From Timema cristinae (lineage: Eukaryota; Arthropoda; Insecta; Phasmatodea; Timematidae): a stretch of 64,000 bases of DNA. The stretch covers positions 62,001 to 126,000 of the forward strand of contig JBCFYV010000249.1 in assembly GCA_039000515.1 (NCBI GenBank), read 5' to 3'. How positions within the stretch are numbered: position 1 is the stretch's first letter; each line of letters opens with the position of its first letter. Of this stretch, positions 22,533 through 33,129 are shown one piece after another. The position numbers were made by a program, and so were the translations under genes. The notes under the pieces are model-generated. The model saw only the letters and a list, made by a program, of their open reading frames with translations, searched no databases and was not told the origin of the DNA.

Positions 22533-22930
22533 TGACAGTTTGCATTTCTGTGAGATGATAGTGACTAGTTGGAATTAACAATTTTATTTTGAGATAGAAT
22601 GAATATAATTTTCTAGTGAACTTTAATTTCAATTTATTATGTTCAGACATTGGTTTAACTATAATTTTTGAAATTCTCAATACAAAATATGTTAATGTAG
22701 TTAATTATGTATCCATTTATAATTTGTTAGTAAAGTAGAAATATTTCCAATATGTAATCGTTATTAATAAAGTAAGTGACCACTATCCAGATGGATACCC
22801 ACAGTGTTCTTGAAAGGATGGTGGTATTTCAAGTAACCAGCCAAAAATACATAATATTTCAATATTGAAATATGTTTGGCTAAATCATTGGTAACAACAG
22901 TCATATACGTAACAATAGTACTTATAAAAT
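22533..22930. other. AT-rich sequence, no gene seen
   Basis: Featureless AT-rich spacer between the piggyBac and hAT-like relics. Confidence 0.4.
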
Positions 22931-22934
22931 AATA

Positions 22935-24073
22935 AAATGAAAATTATAACTAAAGGGTTAAGGGACGAGCAATAGTTAGACATTTCAGATAAAATAATGA
23001 AATCAATAGATGGTGCTAAACTCCCTCTGAAAGCTCTAATAATACTCGGAAGTGATGAGCCTAATGTAAATAAAACAGTTTTTCGTACAGTTAGTGAACA
23101 AAAGAAAAACCAAGACCTCCCTGAACTTTTAGATATAGGGACATGTTCTTTGCATGTTGTTCTTGGTGGATTTGGGAAAGGAATAGCAGAGTTTGGAGAG
23201 GAAGTAGTGGACTTAGTTGTTGATTTATATAATTTTTTTAAACTTTCGCCTGTAATAATGTAGGAATACCAAAATCAACAAACTGAACTTGGTGTTTGCC
23301 AATTAATGTTTTTGAAGCATGTTGAGTGCAGGTGGCTTACATTGGCTCCAGCAAATGAACGAGTCATAAGGCAGTTGACTGTTTTCAAATAATATTTCCT
23401 TAAAGAACTTCCAAAAAGGGACAAAAATCAACAAGACGATGCAAGATTCAAAAGAATTGTAATGTGTTTGAAAACACCACTTTCAACACTCACACGAATT
23501 GAATTACTTCTATCTGTGATCAAAATGTTTGAGACGTTTATGAACCTGTTTCAGTCTGAAGAGCCTCTAATCCATGTTCTTCATGAACATTGGTGTCTTC
23601 TCCTGAAGATTTTGCCAAGTCGGTTTGTGAAGCCTGAAATAATCAAATACAAATCTATTGATGAACTCAAGCTTATGTTTCCGTGTATAGAAAAGGAACA
23701 TAGTGATGATGATGATTTTGAAATTGGCGTAGAAACATGAAAAACATTCAAGGAATAGAATCTGAAGGTACAGAAATCATTGCTTCATGGCATGTGAAAG
23801 TTCTACCACGCACTCTCAGGACATTTGCTGAAAAAGCTGCCGTACACATAATGTGATATTAAAGGAAAGTTGGTGCCTTAATCATGGAAATAGATGAGAG
23901 CCTTGGACTGTTAGGTCAATAAAGCTATTAGCAAATGCGGTTTCTCTTGTCCCACCTAGCAATGTTGACTTCATTGGAAATGAATGGAGAGTACTTCAGT
24001 GTAAACAAACTCCAGATGATTGGAATTGCACCCAACATTGGCAAGGAGTGGTGTCAAAGAGAATTGATCACTA
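22935..24073 (+). pseudogene. hAT-like transposase, part 1
   Basis: First piece of a transposase of the hAT superfamily, in the subgroup whose copies are often annotated with a DUF4371-like region. Signals are LLDIGTCSLHVV and FGKGIAEFGEE in frame 22997-23263, KHVECRWLTL at about 23318, then the frame 23462-23740 with EPLIHVL, and further pieces to NVDFIGNEW at about 23965. Stops at 23261, 23390 and 23738 and frame changes make it inactive. The reading continues at 25362 beyond a solo LTR; the target site lies in an Asp-His-Tyr-Trp stretch. Confidence 0.7.
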
Positions 24074-25357
24074 TGTAACTTACCCTCCTTATTATCCCAC
24101 ATAAAATAATAGACAGAGGTGAGCACAAGAGAGTTATAATTTTATTATCAAGAAACATAGTACAACTCAATGGGGGAGTGACACTTAGGAATAACAATGG
24201 TAACCATAAGCCAGAAGGGCTGCAAGGCACAAAGGACACCGCCAGGGCCTGAAGGGCCTTACAATAATAATTAACTTCAGGTGGCTCCTTAGGTACAAAC
24301 GCCCCCAAAATGGCGTCCTTAGAGAGCAGTATAAAGGCCTAACAATCGGTCTCCAGAGTAATAATAATAAAACATAACAAAAATAGTCAACCGACAACAT
24401 GAGTAGAGTGACAACCCCTTCTCCTGATCCGTAACAAAGAGTGAGTCAACAGCTCACGCCCCTTAACTAAATAATGACATTTACGCTATTCTAATATATT
24501 GCAATGTAAAAAGATTATGTGTACAACATTGTCTAAAGGCTATAAGAGCCAATAAGATGTCCCCAGGAATATAAGTCCTGGGTGGCCCGCGGCCCCACAT
24601 TTGACTAATACAAAGAAATATACACCAGTAAAACTATAATGAACTAGCCTAACATTAACACCTAACATGGCAACCGTATAATATTAATTTCTCCGCCGGC
24701 TCGCGGCCCCACATTTGACCAACCTTGGTAGGAAACAAGGAGACAAATATAAATAATCCCCAAACATTTAAAGATACCTAAATTATCAGAGGAGACCAAA
24801 TATATGTAAAGTAAACATTGCCTTAAGGGCTGGCGTAATAGATTGTTACAAAAAAATTAGACGTAGATATAAATTGAATTTTGAAAGAAGGTAGATTAAA
24901 GCCAAATTGAATTTAGAATATATCGTCGAGCCTACAAAGTCAAGCTATTTACCTCGAAAGCCCAGAGCGTAATGTGTGTCCATACACTGGGTTTCAACCA
25001 TTATATACACTGTGATAAACATATATTCCCAGAGCGCGGAACAAGGGTGGGGGTGTTCGAGAATGATCTCGAGGACCAATAGACGTAGTTTGTGCGTCGA
25101 AATTCAGTCCATAGAAGTTTTATCTGCAATGCGTCAGGGCGGCGCGCGCAGAATGATGATCACTTGTTTCGTGCCCAATCGGGAGGAGAGATGGGGGGCC
25201 ACCCAACCATACGTCCAGCGACGAGATCCAAACCTCGGTTCAGTTGGCTATAGTGGTGATGAGTGTCTCAGGCGTATCGTAGAGGAGTCGGAACGAGTCA
25301 ACTTGGGCCGAGTTGGTGAGTGTTATTTCTTCTATGTGACGTTGTAACAAGGTTACA
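24074..25357. mobile_element. Solo LTR 1, inserted in the hAT-like gene
   Basis: A 1284-bp insertion beginning TGTAACTTACC and ending GGTTACA, flanked by the 4-bp duplication ACTA (24070-24073 and 25358-25361). It has no internal genes. The imperfect inverted TGTAAC/GTTACA ends and the 4-bp duplication fit a Ty3/gypsy-type solo LTR. Internal direct repeats include CGGCCCCACATTTGAC near 24590 and 24703. Confidence 0.8.
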
Positions 25358-25361
25358 ACTA

Positions 25362-25832
25362 CTGGGGAAAGATTTCAATATGAAGGATGTTCTTGATCAT
25401 CCTAAATATCCTGAGTTGACAAGGCTTGTTAAAACTATTCTTGTGTTACCTCATGGAAATGCTGATGTTGAGCGAGGATTCTCACAAACGTCAACCTATT
25501 TTACTGACAACAGGACTTGTCTCTCTGAGGCATCCATCCATCAGTGCCATTCAGTCTACCAAAGATGGTACTAAACATTACAACTATCATTGCCACACAG
25601 TGCCATTCACGAAGGATTTCATTAAAAACGGGCGTGGGGCCCATAAGTTTTATTTAGCTAGACTCAAAGAAGAGAAGAGAATTGAGGCTGAAGGGAATAA
25701 ACAAGAGCAAGAAGACAAAGAGAAAATAAAAAAAACAAATTTAGGAGTTTCAAGGAAAAATGAAAGTTTTCGAAAAGAAATCACAGGAGGCTAAAGAAGC
25801 AATAAAAAAAGCGAAACTGTTAGAAAAGCAAG
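25362..25832 (+). pseudogene. hAT-like transposase, part 2 (dimerisation region)
   Basis: Continues part 1 after the solo LTR. The frame 25320-25574 has VLPHGNADVERGFSQ, the hAT C-terminal dimerisation signature. The frame 25426-25794 then gives a Lys/Glu-rich tail (HKFYLARLKEEKR). A frame change lies at about 25380 and another near 25560. The piece ends at the second solo LTR. Confidence 0.75.
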
Positions 25833-27184
25833 TGTGACGCCCACAACCAGGACGGAAGCTTGTGTAAAGAACAACCATGGGATCACAAGAGAAAACATAG
25901 TTTTATTTAAATTTGGTTAATTACAAAGGTAGTGTAGATAGATACATAGTATAGTTCAAAAGAAAGGCATAGAGAGCCTACGATTAGTCTGGCAAAACTT
26001 TGACTTTAGCCATCACAAATATACATAATGTTTACTGCCCTCACAGGGGAAATTATTGGAGTGCAAATTCTGACATCTAAATTTAAACTGGCCGCCGAAA
26101 GGCGCATATAACTCCAAAAACCAAGATGGCCGACATTTAGTTATGAATACCAATGACGTTAAACAAAATATATAAAATATAGAACCCATAAAAATTAACT
26201 TTTGATACCTAAAAATATATATAATATAGTGGTTAAATATCTTACAAATAGACCCCAACAATAGCCGTTAAATCCTAACCCTGAGTAACAACGCATAATC
26301 TAATAATACAATATAGAATAAAATTCATAGAATGAGTTTCGTAAACCACCGTTACACCCATACATCTTAGCGTGAAAACCTCATTAGGAACAAATGAATA
26401 TATAATAAACTTCGTGGCTAAAGCGAGCAATGTATATTCTCTAATACCCTCTGAAACCTAAGAAAATATCAAGGCAACCGCTTAGTTACTCTAACTTACT
26501 CTAAGTTAAGATAAGGGCGCGCCACTAGTACAAAAGAAGTACTGAAGTCAATCAAGACTTCCCCTTGAAAACTAACATAATAAACTTGCGGTTCACCCGC
26601 GTTAAACCCCATTTATAAATCATAGTAACATTAAAAAGCCCAAACAGTAATTTTGAATAAGTATCCCCCCCATTTAAACCAGAACTGAATTTTGAAGAAT
26701 ATTCCCAAACATTAGTTTTATACCGGAGCCCTCACCTTGTGTAAGCCAGTGGTACAATGAGTGCTGCTCTAAACAACACCAGCTATTTTATAGTATAAAC
26801 AGCCCACACATGTTCTCAGAAGAGGGGGGGAAAGGAGGGTGGATACAACGAGCAAAGGAAGGGAGAAAACTAGCGCTCTGGAAGCGTAGCGGACAGTCCA
26901 GTAATTACTCGAAGAAGGGAGAACACTCGAGAAGCGGAGACGGAAATTGGCTTAGTCAAGTTGAATTATAGTTTGTTGTGAGCCGGGGTCAGGATGACGA
27001 GCGAGGCGTCGACCAGCGTCTCGTTTCAGTCTTATTCATTGAAGCCACGGGAGAGGTTGTTTTGGTGCGTGAGTTAGTGTTCCATCAGACGGAGAGAAGC
27101 CACGCCAGCCTTGGTGAGTGTTGGAACTCCATATTACAGGGTGATAGGCGTTAGATGTTTGTTGTTGTTTGGAATATCGTTACA
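25833..27184. mobile_element. Solo LTR 2, inserted in the hAT-like gene
   Basis: A 1352-bp insertion beginning TGTGACGCCC and ending ATCGTTACA, flanked by CAAG duplications (25829-25832 and 27185-27188). No internal genes. Near its right end it shares the phrase TTGGTGAGTGTT with solo LTR 1 but is otherwise different, so it is a separate, perhaps related, family. Confidence 0.8.
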
Positions 27185-27457
27185 CAAGAATCAAAAGTTA
27201 AATAAGTAGTCCAATCTTACAAGTCATTAGTGGCAGAAGCTAATGAAAGGATTAAGAATGAAATGAAAATTAATGATCGGAAAGGTTCGCAAATAGCTCA
27301 AACTATGCTAGAAGCTGCGTGCAAGAAATTGTAAGAAAGTAACTTTGCTTTTGAGAAAATAAGAAACAAACAAAAGCAAATTCAAAAGAGGAAGACAACA
27401 ATGTTGAACTACTTTTGTGCAAGTCAATATGAATCTAACAAACCCATAAACAACTGA
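27185..27457 (+). pseudogene. hAT-like transposase, part 3 (C-terminal tail)
   Basis: Removing solo LTR 2 and one CAAG restores a continuous basic tail across the joint. It reads through VAEANERIKNEM and IAQTMLEAACKKL to a stop at about 27457. A stop at about 27204 and another after KKL at 27333 show decay. The helical, charged character matches the tail seen in this transposase group. Confidence 0.6.
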
Positions 27458-27805
27458 AACCGTGATTTTTTTTTATCATAATTTTCTAAGTATATTGTTT
27501 AGGTTGAAGGCATTTTATTTTTACTTATACTATCTTTTGATTATAATGAAGTTCATTATTGTAATAAAAATCAAAATTATTACAATTTTGTTTCCCTACC
27601 ATTATTTTCAAATTTGGATTTGTAATGCAATGCCAAAGTAAAATAAATATTGTACTAAAAAGAAAATAAATTAAGGGGGGGGGTGTTTAAGATGAAAGGA
27701 GGATTGCAAGGGGTTGATGATTGTTGAGCATTCTCCTTTCTTCTTTTATAACCCCCCCCCTCCCCATATTTTTACTATGGGCCCAATACCATAAAAATAT
27801 TGTTA

Positions 27806-27838
<33 letters not shown>

Positions 27839-27925
27839 TATTATTATTTATTATATTTTTGCAATATGAGGTATGTAGGGTGTTTTTAACATTGCCTACT
27901 TTTCCTACTTTTTCACAACTTAAAT
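27458..27925. other. AT-rich spacer with a TTA microsatellite
   Basis: Holds a run of TTA units at about 27805-27853 and homopolymer tracts (G at 27675, C at 27753). No gene. Confidence 0.5.
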
Positions 27926-27929
27926 GTGC

Positions 27930-29291
27930 TATGAGGCCTGGTATATGCATCGAATGTAATCACTTAATATATTATGGGCTTCAAAGTGTCTCTCTTACCA
28001 CATATGGATGGAAGTCCCAACATGGCGATGCATTTATATCACTTACAGCTCACTATATTGATTATGAGTATAATTACAAGGTCTTGACAATTTCAAATAC
28101 CAACATTACAGAAAGATAGATGGAGGAAATATTAAAAATATATTAATTTTAGAGACAAAAAAGGGGCATTGAGGCAGAACAAGTTAAGCTCTTCGCCGTC
28201 ATAAATGGAGGTCTGAGTCTAGTCTCGGCTATTAATGATACACTCTTGCAACTTGTTCCGTGTTTTGGCCACTGTATGCAGCTTATGGTTTGTGATGCAG
28301 GGAATGAATACGGAAAGACTCTAGGTATGTAAAAGGCAAGAAGTATTGGTGGACATTATCATAAGAGTACAGCAGCAACAGTACGTTTAAAAAAACTTCA
28401 ACAAGAGATAGGGTGGTTTCGCCAGTATGTGTGATTCAACAAGTAGTCACACGCTGGCAAATTGAATATTTTATGCTCGCAAGTCTCTTGGAACTCAGGA
28501 AACCTATTTCAGCAGAGCTGGCAACCTCGGATCATAATCTCTCAATGATGACATCAGACGACTGAAAACCTGCCGAGGGCTATGTGTCGGTGCTTAAACC
28601 CTTTTAACAAGCAACAACACTCCTAAGTGGGAGGGAGTTGAAAATACCTATTCTAAACGAACTGGAGTGTAAACTTACAACCCACAATAAAAAAAAAAAG
28701 GGCGCCTGGATTGATGTTCGCCAAAAGGCTTTATAAGTATTTTAGGTCTAAAGTACCTTTTTATAAGCATGATGACACTTCTAGTCTTGCTACAGCAGTG
28801 GACCCCCGGTTTAAGTGTGTTACTAATCAGGCTTATTATGGAAAATAGGATAGCAGCAATTATTAGGCGAGAACACAAAGATCATAATAAGCCCTGTGTT
28901 CAGGAATCTACAAGCGCTAGTACAGATTATTTCTGGTTTGCTTTTGATTCAAAAGTTGCAGATTCAAGCAAAAATAACGAAGACCTGACAATAAAAGAAA
29001 TAACGCAATATTTTGATGAACGTTTAGAATAAAGAAGTGAACCTATACATATGGTGGAAGACTACAGGATGTTTGAGATAGCCAAACCTCGCACAACTTG
29101 TTAGAGAGATGCTCTACATAATAGCTTCTCAAGCTAGTAGTGAAAGGCTCTTCAGTACTGCAAGGAAAATAGTGACTGCTCAGCGTGAATCACTTCCCCA
29201 ATATCATGTTGAGAAACTAATTTTCTTCACAAACAGCCGCCCCGTAGAAGAGGTAACAAGATCAAGGATATCAACAATTAAAAGTAATTGA
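27930..29291 (+). pseudogene. Second hAT transposase relic (ZBED-like type)
   Basis: A different hAT family from the one at 23-27 kb. In order: TTYGWKSQHGDAFISLTAHYID (frame 27721-28119, from about 28005), the CFGHCMQL block near 28260 that precedes the catalytic core, AVDPRFK near 28795, and the dimerisation signature SQASSERLFSTARKIV in frame 29109-29291, ending RPVEEVTRSR. Several stops (for example about 28331, 28858 and 29030) and frame changes inactivate it. The DNA-binding BED finger is not seen at the N terminus. Terminal repeats were not found. Confidence 0.7.
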
Positions 29292-29353
29292 ATGAGTCTT
29301 TGTGACTTGGTAAAGCCCAATCTTACAATGTCACGTTATACTATTAATTAGGT

Positions 29354-30340
29354 CGTGTTACCACCGCTCTACTCCGTATTTCTTTCTGTAACGCTCTTGC
29401 ATCCCCAAAAAGCGGCCAGTCATGCTCTACCCCTCTCCACCCCCTTCTATGGTCAACCCCGCAGGGTTCAAAGTCACTAGCCAAACATCCCTCTCCCTTG
29501 CTTCGTGGCCGCTCAGTGGCAAGCCGAGTCCTCCCGAACCACCTATCTGGGGGGGATAAAAAGACCAGACTGACCGCTGGCTGGCATAAGTCACCGGTAG
29601 CACAGCTCCACGCCGGGTCACAGCCCCTCGGGTTAATAAACCATAGTCAAAGGTTTGTGTGTGTTTCTTCTTAACTCAGCTGCCCAACATAACCACCCTT
29701 TCTATCCGGTTCACCACGGTAACTCGACGAACCTTCCTTTCTGCCGTCCCCCCCCCCCCAGGGTCCTCCCTCAAATGGGCCCTAACAAGGGATACACCAG
29801 CCGTTCGGGAAAAAAGGAGCAAGCCCGCCAACAGAAGGAAGAGAACCTCCACGCAGCCCACCCGGGTTACTCAACCGTGGCCAGCCACCCATCCGCGGGA
29901 TCTAGTTCCACCCACGAACAATCCACTTCCCCAACCTCCCTCACCTTTCCACATCTGAGGAACCCTACCCTGCCTCACACCTCACCCCGGTCTCCATTAT
30001 ATTTCACTCCCCCGAAACAAGGGGCACAACATCCCCTCTCCCTACACGTCAGCCCGACCACTCGAAACTATATCGACTCCTTCCGGCAGCAAGCCCCCTT
30101 ATCACCCGACCAGCATACCACCTTAAACCCATAGTCACTCCCACCAGGGCCTACCAGTTCTCTCCCACCTCCATCCCGTACACCAGTCAGGGAGCCCCGC
30201 GAATCGCGAAGGCAGCCCAAGCCAACGTCGTTCCCGCGAAACAAGCCCCTGGGGTCATCAAGAAACTATTCGAGCTCTTATAGATACCGCATCCAGATCC
30301 AGAGGGTACGTGAGTACTACGACCACCCATAATCAAATCG
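29354..30340 (+). mobile_element. GC-rich LTR-like and leader-like fragment
   Basis: An abrupt rise in GC starts after TGTTACCACCG at 29354. The stretch contains a TATA-like GGATAAAAAGACC (29555), a polyadenylation-type AATAAACC (29635) and a Pro/Ser/Thr/His-rich frame starting MGPNKGYTSRSGKK at 29775 and ending at 30134. This looks like the LTR, leader and start of gag of an LTR retrotransposon whose remainder is missing. No primer-binding site or second LTR was recognised, so the call is tentative. Confidence 0.35.
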
Positions 30341-30721
30341 GGGTTGACGACATTCTTAACATAAGGTTAAGTGATAACCACTATTTCTGCTTTTACAACG
30401 TTTGGTTAGCGCTAATGTCCACTTAAAAGGGGCTGTAAAATTAACGGAAGGTTTACTTTATGGATAGCAAACCTTAAGGGGCCCACACACCTTAAGTTTA
30501 TCGGAACTATTTTTACGTATGACGGCATGTCCGGGCGATAAACTGAGTAAACTGAACAGTTTTTACAGATAATAACGCAGGTACTTGATTTGACCAAATG
30601 ATCCTCTTTTCATACGAGAACTACGCAGTTCACACCAGTAATCGCACGGATCCATCAGCTATCGTTTGTTATACATAATGGAAAAGCCAAACTTAAAAAA
30701 AAGAGGTAACTCTATCTTTCA
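30341..30721. other. No feature seen
   Basis: Sequence of mixed composition without coding signal between the LTR-like piece and the MADF exon. Confidence 0.35.
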
Positions 30722-30992
30722 GAGGCCTACCGATCGTTGCTCGAGCTGTGGGATACCCAAACTGGGTTTTACTGCAACAGATTGAAGAAGTCCGAGGCGT
30801 ATGAGAGCCTCAATGAAAAAATTGCGACTAATTGAATCTGATGCGACAAGAGAAGGTGTTGCTAAAAAAGTGAATGACTCCAAACGGTGTGGAACTTACC
30901 CTGACGACGCCTACGTTCCTTCACTATGGTACTATAATGGCCTTCTCTTCCTGGTTGACCAAGGAACTCCTGACCAAAGTTTGTCGACTTGA
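30722..30992 (+). pseudogene. MADF-domain exon, frameshifted
   Basis: MADF domains are Myb/SANT-like DNA-binding modules, common in insect transcription factors and in the accessory protein of PIF/Harbinger elements. After an acceptor-like TCTTTCAG at 30714-30721, one frame reads AYRSLLELWDTQTGFY and KKSEAYESL, the start of the domain. After stops at about 30830, another frame reads KKVNDSKRCGTYPDDAYVP and SLWYYNGLLFL, its end. A small frame change and two stops separate the halves, so it is dead. No other exon was recognised nearby. Confidence 0.6.
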
Positions 30993-31313
30993 TCACTGCT
31001 ATTCAACGAAGAAATAGAAAACACACCAAGTCTTCATTTCGTTTTATTAAATGCCCTTATAGGGCGTCCAAGATTTTTAGAAGATATGTTTTATTTAATT
31101 TTAATAAAAATCACATTATTAAAACATTAAATGTTTACAAATTTTGTAAAAAGGTAATTATTAACATGAATAAAATTTAATTATTCACATATTCATGAAG
31201 ATACAATCGTTTGTCATTCCAATGGTTATTCATTGTTAAAATTGGAACAGAACACCCCTCAAACCTGTTTAGTGTTGGTAGTTGAGGCATCAATATAGTT
31301 CCTTAAGAGTAAA
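30993..31313. other. AT-rich sequence, no gene seen
   Basis: Spacer up to the TAA tail of LINE B. Confidence 0.4.
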
Positions 31314-31567
31314 TTATTATTATTAGTAGTAGTAGTAATAGTAGTAGTAGTATATGGAGGCCCATCGACTCGACACAATTAGATCATTAAAGCCTTAACA
31401 CAATATGAAGACAGTAAAAACTCCATAGGAGAGAGAAATATTATTCACCCGTCTCTGTAAAAAGGTTAAAAAAACAATAAACAAATTCTAATATAAAAAT
31501 AATAGGTCTCAATATGAGAGAATACCCATTTGAGAAACTCCATAGGAGTGCTCAAATGGATTTGTAC

Positions 31568-32850
31568 CGTGGCTAGAAATTAGACCTTCACCAAGCACAT
31601 CATTTTCGCTCACCCTGTTTGACTGCCAAGCCGGGGTCTCGTACGAAGCCGGTAAACACGCAACGGAACAACATAATTCGCTATAACAAAAAAAACTATC
31701 TGGAAGACTGGCGCTACATGCAATTGTTTCGCCTAAAGCTAAACTGTGTTTAACGCGCATGCGCGTTCTGATGAACGCAAGTGGACCCCTGAGTGTTCGT
31801 GTGCTCGTCACCCCCACCCCCTTTCATTCCTAGACTCTATGGCGTTGTGCGCAGGCGCCGAGGAAGACATCTGTGAACTGATTGGACATTAGTGACTTCA
31901 TCATTAGGTCATACCTCCCATCCATTTTCCTCCCACTGTTACCAACTGAATATAAGCGTGTGCCCAACAATGTTATGCACTCTTTGATGCCGATTAAGTC
32001 ACAAGGACTCAATAGGATGTAAGTCATTGTAAAGATGGTGACTCGTACATAGACTGTGTTTATCTATGATAGAGGGTAGGGTTTAGTCTACCATTATTAT
32101 GTAGCCATCTTTTTGGATCGTTTAGATTATTTTTTATTTATGCTAAATTCCTTCTAAATACGTAAATATATTATATAGTCAGTGTTAGTTGATTGTTGAT
32201 ATTAATATCTTTAACGGACTTATGATTGAAACTAATTTTGTAGTTATGAATTAACTTGTGTATATTTAAGTCTATTTAAGTATATGTAAGCCCTTAGCTC
32301 AAGAGTTAGATGGGAAACTATCAAGGCTGCTAAAATTATTTCTTGTATCAGATGTTAGCGGGATAATATCTTAATGCCGAGTAGGAAGTATAGAGAGGTA
32401 TATTGTTAGTATGCTTTTGTATATTTCGTATATATTGGATTAACTATGAGGGAGTTGTTAAAGATTTACATTTTATTAGTTATATATTTATTTGTGCAGG
32501 GTTGCTATAGTTAATCACGCATTACATGAACAGCTTATATCTGAATTATAAAAAGATATCAACTTGCCATGTTCAGAGGCGGCCCCGGAGCCGTACTTCA
32601 ATGCTTATTTATATTATATTCTTTAATATTTCTGAGAATGCAATTCTCTGATGATTCCTATCAATATTATAGTCAGTATACCGTATTGTATGTTACATAT
32701 TCCATTGTTATTTATTTTTCTAATAAACAAGCCCTGGTGATTAGCTCTATTTCTTTGTAACTTTGCAACTCGCTCACTGTTGAAGCTTGTTGGAGCGTTG
32801 CTGATGGGGAAACAACGCTAGTCCCACAGGGAGTGAGGTTGAGGTTCATC
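31568..32850. mobile_element. Unclassified 1283-bp insertion in the 3' UTR of LINE B
   Basis: The 3' UTR of LINE B aligns with copies C, D and E on both sides but not here. GTAC occurs at both borders (31564-31567 and 32851-32854) and could be a 4-bp target duplication. The insert starts CGTGGCTAG and ends GGTTCATC. There is no TG/CA end, no inverted terminal repeat and no coding frame. An AATAAA-like signal lies near 32720. Its size is like that of the two solo LTRs, but the ends do not support an LTR call. Confidence 0.55.
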
Positions 32851-33129
32851 GTACAAATTGAGTGAAACACCTGATAAAATAAACCACAGGTGTATCACTC
32901 CAATAAAAAGACAAAACAAACATATTAAAACAATATTTTAGTTAAAAAGACAAGACCAACATGTTAAAATAATAGTCTGTTAAAAAGACAAAACAAACAA
33001 TTCAATGTGTACTAAAATTGTTAAAAAGACTAAACAGACATGTTAAAGTATACGAAAATGCTAAAAATGTCTCAATATGATATAGAATCCAGATGAGCCA
33101 CTTTACAAAAGTGACTCAAATGGCACAAA

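Noticed and set aside
24054..24400. Minus-strand frames inside solo LTR 1
   Set aside because: They match no domain and lie in a non-coding LTR.
31013..31180. Small plus-strand frame after the MADF exon
   Set aside because: AT-rich, Lys/Asn/Phe-rich by composition, no domain.
31568..32850. Calling the insertion in LINE B a solo LTR
   Set aside because: Size and a 4-bp border repeat would fit, but the ends are not TG/CA and no inverted ends are seen.
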